Assembly (NCBI GenBank): GCA_963691705.1
Contig: OY829538.1
Location: 30,028,836 to 30,092,835, forward strand
Length of the DNA stretch: 64,000 bases
Source: Viola odorata
Taxonomy: Eukaryota > Streptophyta > Magnoliopsida > Malpighiales > Violaceae
Direction: 5' to 3'
Part shown: positions 43,000 through 54,603 of the stretch, in pieces
Layout: the number at the start of each line of letters is the position of its first letter
Position numbering within the stretch: position 1 is the stretch's first letter
Made by a program: the position numbers and the translations under genes
Notes under the pieces: model-generated
Told to the model about the DNA's origin: nothing
The model's database searches: none
The model's input: the letters and a program-made list of their open reading frames with translations, nothing else

Positions 43000-44080
43000 A
43001 ACACCCAGGTTGTGTCTTTTCTTTTCTTTTTATTTTAATATTTTATTTATATGTGAAACAATTTTTATTTTGTCTTTTTACCCTTCTATACAGTGAGGAC
43101 ACTATGCCCCCTAAGTGTGGGGAGGATGTTTTATTGTCTACCTATATGTGTTTTGTTTTCCCTTTATATGTTCATTTTTCCACACTGTGTGATGTATGGA
43201 ATTTTTTCATCAAGTTTAGAGAGTCTTTGCATGATTTTCTGTTTTCTTTTTATGTGTGTTTTTAGGAAAACTGCATGATATGTGTGTCTTGTGTGTTATT
43301 TTAAAAATCAGACTGCACTCCAATGTAGCTATGTCATCTCATTTACATAGGATGTAAAAGTGCTTCAACTTTTGATTCCATACTATACTGTTAGGGCAAT
43401 TAATTAGGTTAACATAACCAACACTTATAAGGGTACGCCTCCTGGTACCCTTTAAACATCCAATCTTTGCATAAATCTAAGATTCTGGTGCTTAACACCA
43501 GAATCTGCAAATGGAGCATCCACCTCTATTTTCTTGAAAAACCCTTTGATTTATGAAACTGCTAAAAAGAAAAGAAATTATGAGCCCCCAAAATTTGTAC
43601 TTGCAATGCTATAGTATTTTTGCCTCATCGAGTGAAAATATCCAGAGAATTATTCTGAAATAAAATCAACCAAAGCTGAACTGATAAAATATGTCTTGAT
43701 GTTTTTGCCTCACTAAGTGAAAATATTTAGGAAACTACATGTTAAAAATGCTGGTATAATAAAAAGGGCAAAAATTAGATAAGAAAAAGCAGTCAATAAA
43801 TCAATAAGGATGAAAAAGGAAATAGTTGTTGTTCTGTTCCAGTTTGTATGATTCTGTCATGGAGCACTTGAATTTTTTATTTATGTGAGTTTGTATGTTT
43901 GGGGTGTTGGTTAGGCCTTAATAGTATGGATTTGGAGTTACTGGTTGAAGTGTTTAAAGCACTCTGTGTGATGAGATGACTGGTTTCCTTACAAGTGCAC
44001 TGTCTGATTTTTCATTTTCTGTTTGTTTTGTTTTGTCTTGATGTGTCTTGAGTTAGTATACTTGGGGGCAAGCATTGTTC
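43000..44080 (+). other. 3' untranslated region of the Athila-like element
   Basis: AT-rich with no credible ORF. GTGTGGGGAGGATG (43114) and GTGTGGGGAGATTT (44086) are similar purine-rich stretches; the second adjoins the LTR and is the true PPT. Confidence 0.6.
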
Positions 44081-44095
44081 AAGTGTGGGGAGATT
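44081..44095 (+). other. Polypurine tract of the Athila-like element
   Basis: AAGTGTGGGGAGATT directly before the LTR. The Athila derivative has AAGTGTGGGGAATT in the same place (54590-54603, minus). Confidence 0.85.
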
Positions 44096-45611
44096 TGATT
44101 GATCATTAAATTCATATATTTTTACCATCTAAATTATGGCAAATGGGATAGTAAAGCTATTTAAATACCGTCAATTTCCCTTAACTTATGCAGATCTTCA
44201 TGGAGACAGAAAGATTGGAGAAGCATGCCAGCTTTGAGCATGTACCAGACAGGCGAGCAATGTTGGCCGCAGGCTTGGCCAAGATTGCCTAGCTAGAAAT
44301 ATGCTGAGCATAGAGTCACGGAGCTGAGGCAGCGGATTGGGTCGACAGATGGATAAAGACTAGAGGGTCGAACTGTATGCAGGATGGACTCGAGGATTCT
44401 GATAAGGATAAGGATTTCCTTATTTTGAACGAACAAACAATCAAATATTTTATTTTTAGTTTCGGAATTAAACAATTTGAATTTGTAATAAGTAGTTTTT
44501 AATTTTCAAAGAGTTGGAGTCGAGATAGGAGGAAGGTAGCATGTTTTATGCTGCATAAAGGATAGGAGAAAGAAATATCTCTACTCCATCTCCTTCCTTT
44601 GTTAAAAAAAAACACTTTGCTCTGCAATTTTCCAATCGGATTTGTAGATTTAATTTCCTTTTTAACATTCAATAAAATTCCAGTTTTCTTCCATAATAAT
44701 GTTTAGTAGCTAAACTTCCTATTCTTGGTAAGAGCTGTGAGCCATTCTTGTGCTTCGTAAGGTCTAAATATTCTTCATAACCTTTTCATTCATAATCTTC
44801 TTAATCTTTGTTTTAACAAATCGATCTCCATTAAAATCAAAACTTGATCACCCTTAGGTTTTAGTGAGAGATTTGCAGTCAGCCTTGAAGGGGACGTGTC
44901 GAAACCAGATTGGCTTAAGTAGACAGCTAATCTCGAGAAGGTTAGTAAGAATTAAGAGATGTAGTTCAGACCAGATTGACAACCTAGGGCCCGACTGGGG
45001 GTAGCTTGGACTAGACACTGTCTTTCCCTGTGCCATTGAGGAGACGCAGTCCTTCAAGCCAGCAATCAATTGGATAAACACTTAAACTAGCAAGGTGTCC
45101 AATGATTAGGATCATCGGGAGAGGGTGTACCCGCTAGGTGATTATAAAAGGAGGAAAATAGGATTGGAAAGGAATACCTCCCAATCTATAGTAGTGTTAT
45201 GAATGGAGAGATTAAGACCTTTGAATCAGTGATTGAAGCATAAGAACAAGTGCTCCAGTGTTACCCTTACTAGGATTTTTCTCTTATCATTTTTATTTCT
45301 TTATTGGAATATTTGAATCTTGGCCAATTATCTTGACCAATATTTTTCTCTTCTACAACATTTTTCCCGATCTTGGCCAAGCCTTTTGACCAAGATTATC
45401 TTTGTTGTTCGATTTGCTATTTGTTTGTTTTAATTTCAGGAACACCCAATCAACTTCAGTGACGAGGAAGTCAAAATTAGAACTACAATTCCCAGCCAGA
45501 TCTCTGAGGACGATCCTCTTACCACGATCTACAAGTCCTTGTGGACAATGATAAGTTGTAACCTTTCTACCCATTTTCACATTTTATTTACAACTATTTT
45601 TGATGCTATCA
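44096..45611 (+). repeat. 3' LTR of the Athila-like element (1516 bp)
   Basis: Starts TGATTGATC and ends GATGCTATCA. Its last 170 bp match the reverse complement of 53121-53300 (shared GACGATCCTCTTACC and GACAATGATAAGTTGTA blocks), so it is the LTR of the same superfamily as the 53121-60122 element. Contains several CTTGGCCAAG-type modules (44262, 45316, 45366). Confidence 0.85.
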
Positions 45612-47336
45612 ACAGGTAATCAAAGAGTGAGAGATAAAAGATATGAGAGATTGGCTGGAAGACTTGGCATTATGGTATGATTGGTAAGTTCTGAGAGTAT
45701 TGACAATATACGTCGGATACTAAGGAAATATTGGTCATCCACAGAATGCACTTCTTCAGGGGGCGAGTGTGAGACATGAACCGTGAAAAGAGAATGGTGA
45801 ACGTGGCCACAATAATATGAAAATTCGTGAAGAGAAAAAGAAAGTAAAAAGAATGTTAATAGAGAGAAAAAGAATAACAAGTTATTGAAGTGTGGGAGAG
45901 CCAAGAGAATGGAGATCCAGTCGATGAGGGCATCAACAGTATGAAGTGTAGGAGAGTGTTAAAGTCTAAGCCTTGGTGTTCGACCTTAGCCTTAACATAG
46001 GCCCTAAGACGCACCAAAGGCGCATGGATTTGACGGATTGTCCCTTATCGGGTATGTGAAGGGAAGTCTTTTAGATGTGATAGCTCTCCACTTTTCCCTG
46101 GATAAGATACGAGAGTATGCTTGTTTAAGTGAGCTTCTCCTATGAAGATGCGGCATAGGTATGCGAGCGAGTATTCCATGTTATGGAATGGGTGCTGCCA
46201 TGATGGATTTGCTATAATGGCCACTTCAAGCTAAGTCCGAGTTGAGAGCTAGTAGTGCGCTATTAAGAAAGGTTCGAGGCTAGATTCGGGTTGCGAGATG
46301 ATGCTAAGTCTTGAGATGAGACGTGCATGAGATGAAGTTATATGAGGGTTCTTAGAGATTACTATCAAGGACCGGGAAAAGGCTGGCCTAGATGCGGGAT
46401 CTAGGCGTCGCACGAGCCTTGAAAAAGTAGGGTCATGACAAATGCTTATTTGTGTTGGCCTCTACTGAAAATGATGGTCCTAATGCCATGTTAGTGATTA
46501 ACCTAGCAACCTGGCAAGTCACTATCGGTACTGGCACAATTGATTGAAATTTCCCAGCCAAAGTCGTTCTTAGTAATGGATGGCCTTCGCACATTCAAAG
46601 TCTGGTCATCGGAAGAAAGTAAGTGAAGATGGAAAAATGGACGACTATGATTGAGAGTCAACACGGATGAAGGCCCCACCTTTTTTAAATATTTTTTTAC
46701 TGCCACGTAGGAAAAATAATAATTTACAAGATTAAAAAATATATATTTGAATTGAGGGGTTTAATTGACCTAATGCAGATATACATAAGGATAAATAGAG
46801 GATTTTAAAAACACAGGGTTTATTTTACTCGTTAAGCCTTATAACTTTTAGATAAAAAAACTAAATTTTATAAAACTATGATGGTGTGATGCACTTGATG
46901 ATAAGTTTTATATTTCTAGGATTTGTCTATGGAGGTACAATGTATAAGGGAAGGAGGAATATAAATTTTAGAAAGGGTTGAATCGATGTATGAAGTAGGG
47001 TTATGAAACAAAATCAAAATTCGGGAAATTGAATCAAACTGATCGTAAACCGAACCAAAAAAAATTTTTCAAACTAATAAAATAAAGTTTTATTCGATCT
47101 GTAACCAAACCGTAGTTCTCTTTGGATATTGGATATCTGAACCGGGAAGTATAAAATAACCGATTAATTCGAACTGAACCGATCTGAAGATAATTTTATT
47201 TCAATTTCGTTAAAATAAACTCATTAAAAATGAAAAAAAAACACAAATATATGAAGTTAAAATGACCTAAGTTCTTTTGTATAGCAAAGAAATGACAAAT
47301 TTATCAAGCTAGTACTTATTTATTGAAATTACTTAC
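45612..47336. other. Unclassified repeat-like DNA
   Basis: No gene recognised. 45945-46440 ends in GATCTAGGCGTCGCACGAG...GGGTCATGACA, which looks like a worn LTR. 46975-47215 has repeated AACCGAACC/CCGATCTG-like words as in hAT-type fillers. Both are weak guesses. Confidence 0.3.
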
Positions 47337-48084
47337 TGATACGAGCTCAAGGGCTTTCATTCGTATCCACGTGAAGACTTCACAGGTAGGCCGCGCCGGC
47401 CATGAAGAAGCTCGCGCCAAACCCTCGCATCCCATGAAGAACTCAGCGTGAGGCCTCCAAGACAGTGCCCTAGCGGCATGCCGCCCAAGTCCTAGCGGTA
47501 TGCCGCCAACCCCGGCCATTTGGCAAGGTGTGGAAGCGAGGCTAGTGCTATGCCGCCAGCCCCCTAGCAGCATACCGCCCAGGATGTTCCTTGGCCAAAC
47601 CGAGCCCACTTGAGCAGACCATCTAGGCGTGCAAGCCCCTTTATTCAAGGGTATTTTAGGGGTTTCCCATGCAATAAGTTCCAAGCTATAAATAGAATGA
47701 GATAGCCTCTTTTATAGCTTGTCTTTGATTTTATGTGAGTTATCTCCATCAAGACCAATTAGTTAGGCTTTGCCTTTAGGGTTCTTAAAACCGGTCTTCT
47801 TTCAGCTAGCTAACACATATCGGCTTGATCATCTCTTGATCAATTAAGGGAAGGTTTCGGCTACAGATCCTTGTAATCATTTGAATGCAAGTTTTATATA
47901 TTATTTTCCATAAATTCCTATCTACTATTACTTCATCTAATCCACTACATTTACTCCATTAAACACCTAAAATACTCCATCAATCCTTCACTAAATCGTG
48001 TGTTTACCACCTCTCAAAGGAGACTAGATTCTTCCCTCAAGAACATCACGACTTCTTCTTTAAAGAGAAACCGAGAAGTTATCA
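47337..48084 (+). repeat. Family-B 5' LTR (748 bp)
   Basis: Starts TGATACGAG and ends GTTATCA, followed after 2 nt by the PBS. The TATA box TATAAATAG lies at 47687. No second copy is in the window, so the left border rests on the TG terminus alone. Confidence 0.6.
47687..47695 (+). promoter_or_regulatory. TATA box in the family-B LTR
   Basis: TATAAATAG, centrally placed in the LTR as expected for the U3/R boundary. Confidence 0.5.
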
Positions 48085-48086
48085 TG

Positions 48087-48098
48087 TGGTAGCGGAGC
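48087..48098 (+). other. Primer binding site of family B
   Basis: TGGTAGCGGAGC, 2 nt after the LTR; same 12-mer as at 13386-13397. Confidence 0.7.
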
Positions 48099-49449
48099 TT
48101 CAAGTTGTCTTCTAGGTTGGTAAACCTCACTTTGACACTATTTCTATGGTTAGAATCATCTCTTCTAGCGTAGACAACTATCATTTTGGGCTAATTTGTT
48201 TTCCTATTTTTCCCTATTTTTATAGTCGTTCATCTAAATTGCGAAACTTCATTTTCTCACCTTTTCGTCGGTTCAAATCTCTTCCCTTCTCATTTCCACA
48301 GTTGAAACATTATTTCCTACCATCATCTTCGATTATTCTCCATTTGAAAGTTTTCAGTTTTAGGTTAAATTATTTGTCTTGTAGTGGTTTGATCTTGAAG
48401 AAACACAATTGCTGCATTTTTGTGTGTTTGGGTGCATCTAAGTGACCGAATTTTCTTCTTCTTAAGTGTGATTTATTGGTGTGATTGAAGTTTCTTATGA
48501 TGAGCCATAAGAGCCATGTGGACTTGCTTGTTTGCTAGCTAGTTACTAACATTTTTGGGCTCTTCTCCTAGCCGGCCACATCACACATTGTGAGCATAGT
48601 ATTTTAAACTCATTGTGAGCCAAGAATTTTAGCTTGCTCACCACACTTCTTTGCCTCACATAGCCGACCCTAGGGCAGCATACTTGCTTGCACATTTGCT
48701 TGTCATACACCTTGGAACTCCTTGTCATACACCTTGCAAAAACCTCTTGTCACACACACTTGCACTACATGTCATTCATTCACACTTTTTGGCATTTAGT
48801 GATTAATTTTTCTCTTGCACTCAATTGTAAAGAAACAAAAAACAGAAAAGAAAATAGAAAGGAACTAAAATAAAGATCAATAAAAAAAACAAAAAAGAGA
48901 TCAAGTTCCTAAAATTCAAAAAAAAAAAGAGAAGAAGATAGAAATTGAGTCACAAGCAAGAGACTAGTTGTGTATGTGTATTTGAAGTGAATCACATCTC
49001 TTAAAGTGTCAAATTTTTGTGAAGAACACAAGTTCGGCTTTTACCCTAAATATTTTTCAGATTGTGCAATTTCTAGTTCTTTTTTTTTTTCCTTCTTCTT
49101 GAGTTGTCCATTTGAGCTAGCCTTTCTTTAAGTGCCTTGAGTTTTCGTGCCTTGTTTCCTACATCTATCTACTCTAGGTCATTGGTGTTCAAAGCAATCA
49201 ATCCTTGAACATCATTTCGGCCATCTCTACCTTTCTTTCTAAGCTTGCTTTCTTTGCATTCCATGTGCTGTTGTAATTCTTAGAGTCTTGTGCTAAGCTT
49301 AATTACTTGGTTTGCATTGGAGATAAGAGTGGGTGAGTTAGTGAGCGTATTAGAGTGATTATGTGAAACACGAGAGCCCAAATACGTGAGGGAGTGACTA
49401 ACTTTTCTGTATAAATTGTGTTTGTTTCTTTTTGTAGGTACGTTTAATT
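48099..49449 (+). other. Family-B leader
   Basis: Long T-rich untranslated leader. It ends TTTTTGTAGGTACG, 3'-splice-like, in both copies just before the gag ATG; an intron in the leader is possible. Confidence 0.5.
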
Positions 49450-50000
49450 ATGGCAAATGATAATTCTCCTAGGGGAGATGGTCCGAGGAGTCTTCTACCC
49501 TCAATCTGGCCATGGCTAGCCTCACGGTCCAAATGGTTGTATTGCAACGCCAATGGGAAACCTAAGAGCACACCAACAAGGCCATTTTGGATGTTATTTC
49601 AGCACTGACCCCGAAAACAGCCACACATCCACTTCCACCCAACCCTACCCAAACAACCACTCATTACCACCAAAGAACAGACCCAAATGACCCTTGCAAT
49701 ACCAATTTGTATGTTACCCCACCTCTCTATGACAATACTGAAGGTGTGATAGCCCATAGTGACCATAGTGATGACGATGAGCATTTTGATATACCCCCAC
49801 GACAAAGCTAACCCTTGGCCCATGTTTAAGGTTGTAGTCGTTCCTACCTCCCTTTCCAAAGCCATGGACCACACCTAAACCCTAGACAGCTGCACCAACC
49901 TACACACACATCAAACGCCCACCTTGACATACCCTTACACCAAGCCAACGCCTATATCCCTCCTCTTTGGCATCAAGTGCCTTTAGCAATCTGAGAGAGA
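49450..50000 (+). pseudogene. Family-B gag N-terminus, frameshifted
   Basis: Starts at ATG 49450 (MANDNSPRGDG), then shifts frame. Recognisable matches to the partner at 63167-62655 include PPNPTQTTTHYH and NDPCNTN against PPNPPTTHYH and NDPSSLDYY. Pro/His/Asn-rich. Several stops. No later gag motif remains. Confidence 0.55.
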
Positions 50001-50195
50001 CCTAGACAGCCACCTCCCCATCCTCCACACTATGAACATGCTCACGGGGCTCTCCAATGAATTCCAGCCACTTACTTCTTGGGACACCGTGGCAGTTCGA
50101 CAAGCGGGCTGTCCATGATGGTTTCCTCAACATGTACAATGACATGATGCATTTTATGCATATTTTCCCCTCCTTTCCTAGGCCCTTTTAGATTT

Positions 50196-52414
50196 TGATG
50201 CTACTAATTTGCCCTTGATTCCTTACTATTTGCAGATCTTGGCTTTTGGAGAGGAAATATCAAAAAGATGCATTATTCACCAGATTCTGACGGATTTTGA
50301 GTGTCTATGCCTTGCTGCTCATCTCTGACGGAGCCGAATTTGAGCTTCTAGGCCTTGCTACTCATCTCTGACGGAGCCAACAACAGAAAATGGAAACTTT
50401 CAAAAGAGAAAAATTAGAGATCTGCACTTTATTCCCACGATTCCCCTAGCTCAGCAAGAGATCTGTTTCCATATTTTGCAAATCCCTTAGATTTAGGATT
50501 TCCTTTTTATTATTTTCTATTTTTAGAATTTCCTTCTTTGTAATTTCCCCTATAAGACTTTTTAGATTTAGGGTTTTCATGATCATCTTTTGAAGAGGCT
50601 CTCTTCCGCCCTCTTTTCCCTCTTCTTCTTCTCTTTTCAGTTTGTAATAAACCGGAGCTTTGCTCCGGCCGGTAATATTCAGAAGTTTTCTTATTCTCTT
50701 CTTCTTTCAATTATGCACTTTAATTATTTTATTTATTTTACTTTCATTATGAGTAGCTAAATCTCTTGTTCTTGGTAGGAATCATCAAAGGCTGTAAGGA
50801 GGCCATGAGGTCTAATTGAGTTTAAAATATCTCTAGGTTGTATTTATTTGTTTAACGATTTCTTGTCGATTCACCTAGGGTTGGTTAGGAGTCCGGCCAA
50901 CTTGTGACTAGGCCTAGGCGATTAAAGTCATCTCTGTAGTAATAACTAACGTGAGGCTGCAGGGTAAAGTAGACAACCAGTTGGAAGTAATCAGGTCGCT
51001 GGTCTCATCCAGCTGGGTTAAACAAGTAATTAGGGTAGTGCCTCGAACGTACTGAGTATCTCGCCTAGGGGTGTCAATTCGGGTCTACGGGTTCGGACCC
51101 GGCTAGACCCGAAGACAAGCGGTCGGGACCAGACCCGGTCCCGACCAAAAACGGGCCTAAATCTGGGACCCAGTCCCGGCTCGGCAAAGTTGTCCGGGTC
51201 TCAGGTCCAGACCCGGACCCGACATAAAATTTAATCAAAATAAACAACCAACGAGGATTTTAATTCCAAGCATTTTTACCTAGTAATTAATCAAAATCCA
51301 AGCAATTCCAAGCATTTTTAGCCAGTAATTAATCAAAATCCAAACAAAATCAACCCAAGCATTTTAATTCCAAGGTAGCAGCCAAGCAATTCCAAGCATT
51401 TTTACCCAGTAATTAATCAAAATTCAAACAAAATCAACCCAAGCATTTTAATTCCAAGCCAGCAGCCAAGCAATTCCAACCAACCTTGAAGAAGTAAACA
51501 AAATAAACAGCAGTAAAGAAGTAACCTAGAAGATGACTAACGAGGTAGAAATCGACGGCGACCAACGAGGAGGGACAGTGACCAGGAGGAGGGACGGGCG
51601 CTGCTAGAGGCGGAGGAGGAGGTTAGTGACAGTGGTGGAGGTGGTGTGTGCACACTGTGCAGTGTGCGTGCGGCTACTGCTAAAAGGAACGAAGAAATAA
51701 AGAAAGAGAAAAAAAATAGGATTGTCATGCTTAAATTATTGCCGGGTCTTGGGTCAGACTCGGATAGACCCAGTTCCGACCCGGTTGGACCCGATAATGT
51801 TCGGGTCGGGACCAGACCCGATCCCGACCCAAAACGGGTCCAATTTCTAGGCCCAAACCCGGCCCGAATTTTAGGGTCTGGGATCGGGTCTTCGGGTCTC
51901 GGGTCTGGTTGACACCCCTAGTCTCGCCCTAGATGTGTCTTTCCTCTTCTTAATGGGCCATTGAGTATTACCTCCATAAACGTACCTTATGGGGCGACGA
52001 AGTGTCAAGACTATCCCATAAATGTACTTTGGGATAGTTTCTCGTACGAAGGAAAGCAGGGGGCCTAAACGTACCTCATCCCCATAGCACATCTACCAGC
52101 TAGGGGTAGAAGATGCTTGCACCAATGACTGGCCGACCATAAATGCAACCGGAGATAGATTTCTACCGAGAACCCTCTCACTATTGATTTCTTACTTGCT
52201 TTATTACTGTTTGTTATTATTTTACTAGTTTATATTAGATTAATCAACACTTTCAAAACCCCCCTATTTGCTACTGTTTCGGTCTGTTTGCCCTTGTCAT
52301 ACACTAAAGCGAGCGTCTACCCCTAGTCCCTATGAATCGACCTTGTTGCCACTGTATTCAATTTATTGTCTATTTGTTAGTAGGTTTTATTATTATTTTT
52401 GAGGTGTCTCGACA
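50196..52414 (+). repeat. Athila-like LTR relic (about 1.36 kb without insert)
   Basis: Bounded by TGATGCTACT and CTCGACA. Shares with the LTRs at 44096 and 53121 the TGCAGATCTT block (50233), the GAGTAGCTAAAT...GTTCTTGGTAGG block (50750-50780) and similar overall length. It ends with ATCGACCTTGTTGCCACTG, a common closing segment of such LTRs. Flanking 5-mers do not match, so I cannot tell a solo LTR from an end of a deleted element. A hAT-like element interrupts it. Confidence 0.5.
51066..51920. mobile_element. hAT-like non-autonomous element, 855 bp
   Basis: Perfect 12-bp terminal inverted repeats TAGGGGTGTCAA/TTGACACCCCTA, flanked by 8-mers ATCTCGCC (51058) and GTCTCGCC (51921), 7 of 8 equal. 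Sub-terminal regions are full of GGGTC/GACCC words typical of this plant hAT group. No transposase. An inner repeat (CCAAGCATTTTTA units at 51267, 51308, 51392) is present. Confidence 0.85.
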
Positions 52415-52944
52415 GCAAGTCATACAAGTTGAAGCACTTGGGCAGCAAGTTCCTTATCTCCTTCACAAGTCCACGAAGACCAAACTAAGCTTTCCAAAGC
52501 TTGCACCGCACTTGTTCTCCCCACGATTATTGATAATCAACTTGAGTGGTGTGGAGTGAAAAATGTGAAGTGTGTGAGTGAGGAAAAGAACGGGCATGAA
52601 AAGAGTAAGCATGCGCCAAGTGGAGTGAAGATTGTGAGTGGTGATGTTAGGAGTGAAAAATGTGAAGTGTGTGAGTGAGGAAAAGAACGGGCATGAAAAG
52701 AGTAAGCATGCGCCGAGTGGAGTGAAGATTGTGAGTGGTGATGTTAGGAGTGAAAAGTGAGAGAAAATGGCAAAGAAAAGAGTGAGCTTGTGTGCCATAA
52801 GGAGTGCGCGAAACTTGAGGGTTCTACAGATCCTTTCCTTGATTTCACTAACCCTAACGCCTCTTCCTCTAGTTTGGTTTCCGCTCTTTTGCTAGGTACC
52901 AAGTTGCTGCCAATGGGAACGCAAACAACTCCAGCCATTCAAGA
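52415..52944. other. Unclassified segment with tandem repeat
   Basis: No protein family recognised. 52757-52951 (plus) is open for 64 codons (SSSSLVSALLLGTKLLP) but has no relative that I know. Contains the 97-bp tandem repeat below. Confidence 0.35.
52554..52747 (+). repeat. 97-bp tandem duplication
   Basis: Two copies starting GAGTGAAAAATGTGAAGTG at 52554 and 52651, nearly identical (one A/G change at CGCC(A/G)AGTGG). A third copy begins at 52748 but ends after about 10 bp. Confidence 0.95.
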
Positions 52945-53120
52945 GGCTTAAACAGTTGTGACAATTTAGACTGAAGAATTTGCAGAATAAATTGATAGAG
53001 GGAGTAAGGATATCCTTCGTCTCGCAAGCACGAAGAAAGGTATAAATCCCACACCAAGAAGAGGGAGTTATCTGGGCAGGATTAAGATCAAATCGGTGCA
53101 ACAATATTTCTATAGATGCA
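52945..53120 (-). pseudogene. Tat2 aORF2, distal fragment
   Basis: Continues the frame begun at 60372: IEILLHRFDLNPAQITPSS then WCGIYTFLRACETKD. Here Trp is present where Tat1 has TAG (33970). Similarity to Tat1 fades near 52945, where the copy is truncated. Confidence 0.7.
53116..53120. repeat. Target duplication ATGCA of the Athila derivative
   Basis: Repeated exactly at 60123-60127; removing the element rejoins the aORF2 reading frame. Confidence 0.9.
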
Positions 53121-54589
53121 TGATCGCGCATCGAACACGTCAAATATAAGAGTCAAATAGGTATGGAAAAGGGGGTAGAAATACAACTTATCACTGTCCA
53201 CAAGAGTTTGTAGATTGCGGTAAGAGGATCGTCCACAGAGACCTCTAGGAAATGTAGTTCTTGGTTGACTTCCTCGTCACTGGATTTGGTTGGTTGAAAA
53301 TGAAAATAAAGACAAAAACAGAAAGAAATAAAATAGCTCAAAACAGTATTGGCCAAAGGCTTGGCCTAGACAGGGGTCAAGATTGAGATAAATCAAATAA
53401 AAGGGAATTCCAGGTAAGGGTGATGTGAGAGCTTCTGTTCTTATGCTTCGATCATCGACTCAAGTGTATTCATCTCTTCATTCATAGTACTGCTATAGAG
53501 TGGAGGAACTCCTTTTCACTCCTGTCTTCCCTCCTCTTCAAATTACCTAGCGGGTACTCCCTCTCCTGATAATCCTAGCCAAGGGACACCTTGCTGGTTA
53601 AAGGGTTTATCCGTTTGACTGCTGTCTTGAATGGTTGTTCGCTTCCTCAATGGTATAGGGGAAGACAGTACCTAGGCCAAGTTGTCTCCCTATGGAAACC
53701 CTAGGTTGTCAATCTGGTCTTGACCTAGATCACTTATTTCTTCTAGTCTGGCGCGAGACTAGTCACCTACTTCGCCTAACCGACGGGTACTCCCTCTCCT
53801 TCTAGGCTGGTTGCAACTCTTCTCTACTAGGGTACAAGAATGGCCAACTCTTGCCTCTAGTGAGTAAGCGATTAAATAAGCTTAAGAAATAAATGAATCC
53901 GAATAAAGAGATTATTAAGCATGGTTTGATCTCACGAATGCATAAGAACTAAGCTCATCAACCCTTACCAAGAATAGGTGTTTAGCTACTCATACTCATG
54001 GATAGAAAATAAGAAAACTTGATTGCATAAATAAATTAAATCTGAGATTCAAAGAATTAAATCCGGAGCAATAGTATAAAAGTGGTGGAAGAGAGAGCTT
54101 GGAGAAGAGGAGGACAAGTTCAGCTATAAGTAAGCTAAAACTCCTCTGTCCTTCTCCAACTCAATCTCCTAAATAATCTCCTAAATAATATCCTAAATAA
54201 TCTCCAAATAAATTATCCTGATTTGTTTTGAATAAAAATAGGAATTTAAAATATATAAAGTTGGAAGGAGATCCTTGATAGGATTCTTAAATAAATATCT
54301 TCTTGATCCTTCTCTATCTCGCTGGACAGCTGTGATTTGCCAGCTCGCAAGGCCCAACGCCGCTGCTCATGATTACTCTTCCGCGGATCAGTCTAGGCCG
54401 GAGTCTTGGCCAAGCGCTAGGCCAAGACTCGGGAAAACAACTTCAGCGCTCCACAATTCATATTCTTCTATAAATTGCCTCCAGACCAGAACTGCTAAGA
54501 TATGGGAAATACAAGGATAAATCAGTAGGTTTACTGCCCGAATAACAAGTAAATGGATAGTAAAAACATGATGAAATGCAATGTAATCA
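53121..54589 (-). repeat. 3' LTR of the Athila derivative (1469 bp)
   Basis: Direct repeat of 58654-60122. Contains a CTTGGCCAAG module near 54412 (GTCTTGGCCAAGCGCTAGG) and short duplicated CTCCTAAATAAT words near 54165-54215. Confidence 0.95.
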
Positions 54590-54603
54590 AATTCCCCACA
54601 CTT
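54590..54603 (-). other. Polypurine tract of the Athila derivative
   Basis: AAGTGTGGGGAATT on the minus strand, directly before the 3' LTR. Confidence 0.85.

Larger units (their letters stand above)
20476..45611 (+). mobile_element. Athila-like Ty3/gypsy element, 5'-truncated, with nested Tat element
   Basis: Remains of one element in two blocks: 20476-21508 (gag end and protease) and 36939-45611 (protease end, pol, env-like ORF, 3' UTR, PPT, 3' LTR). The frame resumes across the Tat insertion (VDFYIVE at left, then a class of LLGRAFLRTARAK protease-tail residues at right). The 5' LTR and most of gag are missing. It matches the shorter Athila derivative at 53121-60122 in gag-pro and LTR. Numerous stop codons, mostly TAG at Gln positions, show it is old and inactive. 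Confidence 0.9.
47337..50170 (+). mobile_element. Family-B gypsy-like element, 5' part only
   Basis: LTR (47337-48084), PBS (48087-48098), long leader and a broken gag start (49450). The leader end and gag start match the reverse complement of 63168-63300 and 63167-62655, so two copies of one family are present in opposite orientation. No protease, RT or integrase is seen, and the 3' part is missing at about 50170. The PBS is identical to that of the CRM-like element, which suggests a chromovirus relative. Confidence 0.65.

Noticed and set aside
47316..47684. 122-codon minus-strand frame over the family-B LTR
   Set aside because: Runs over the LTR border and is made of repeated GCGGCATGCCG-like words; no gene features.
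48146..48445. 99-codon open frame in the family-B leader
   Set aside because: Phe/Ser/Leu-rich product of T-rich DNA, not conserved in the second copy as far as can be seen.
50191..52419. Solo LTR with target duplication at 50196-52414
   Set aside because: Flanks GATTT and GCAAG do not match; borders are inferred from TG/CA and similarity only.
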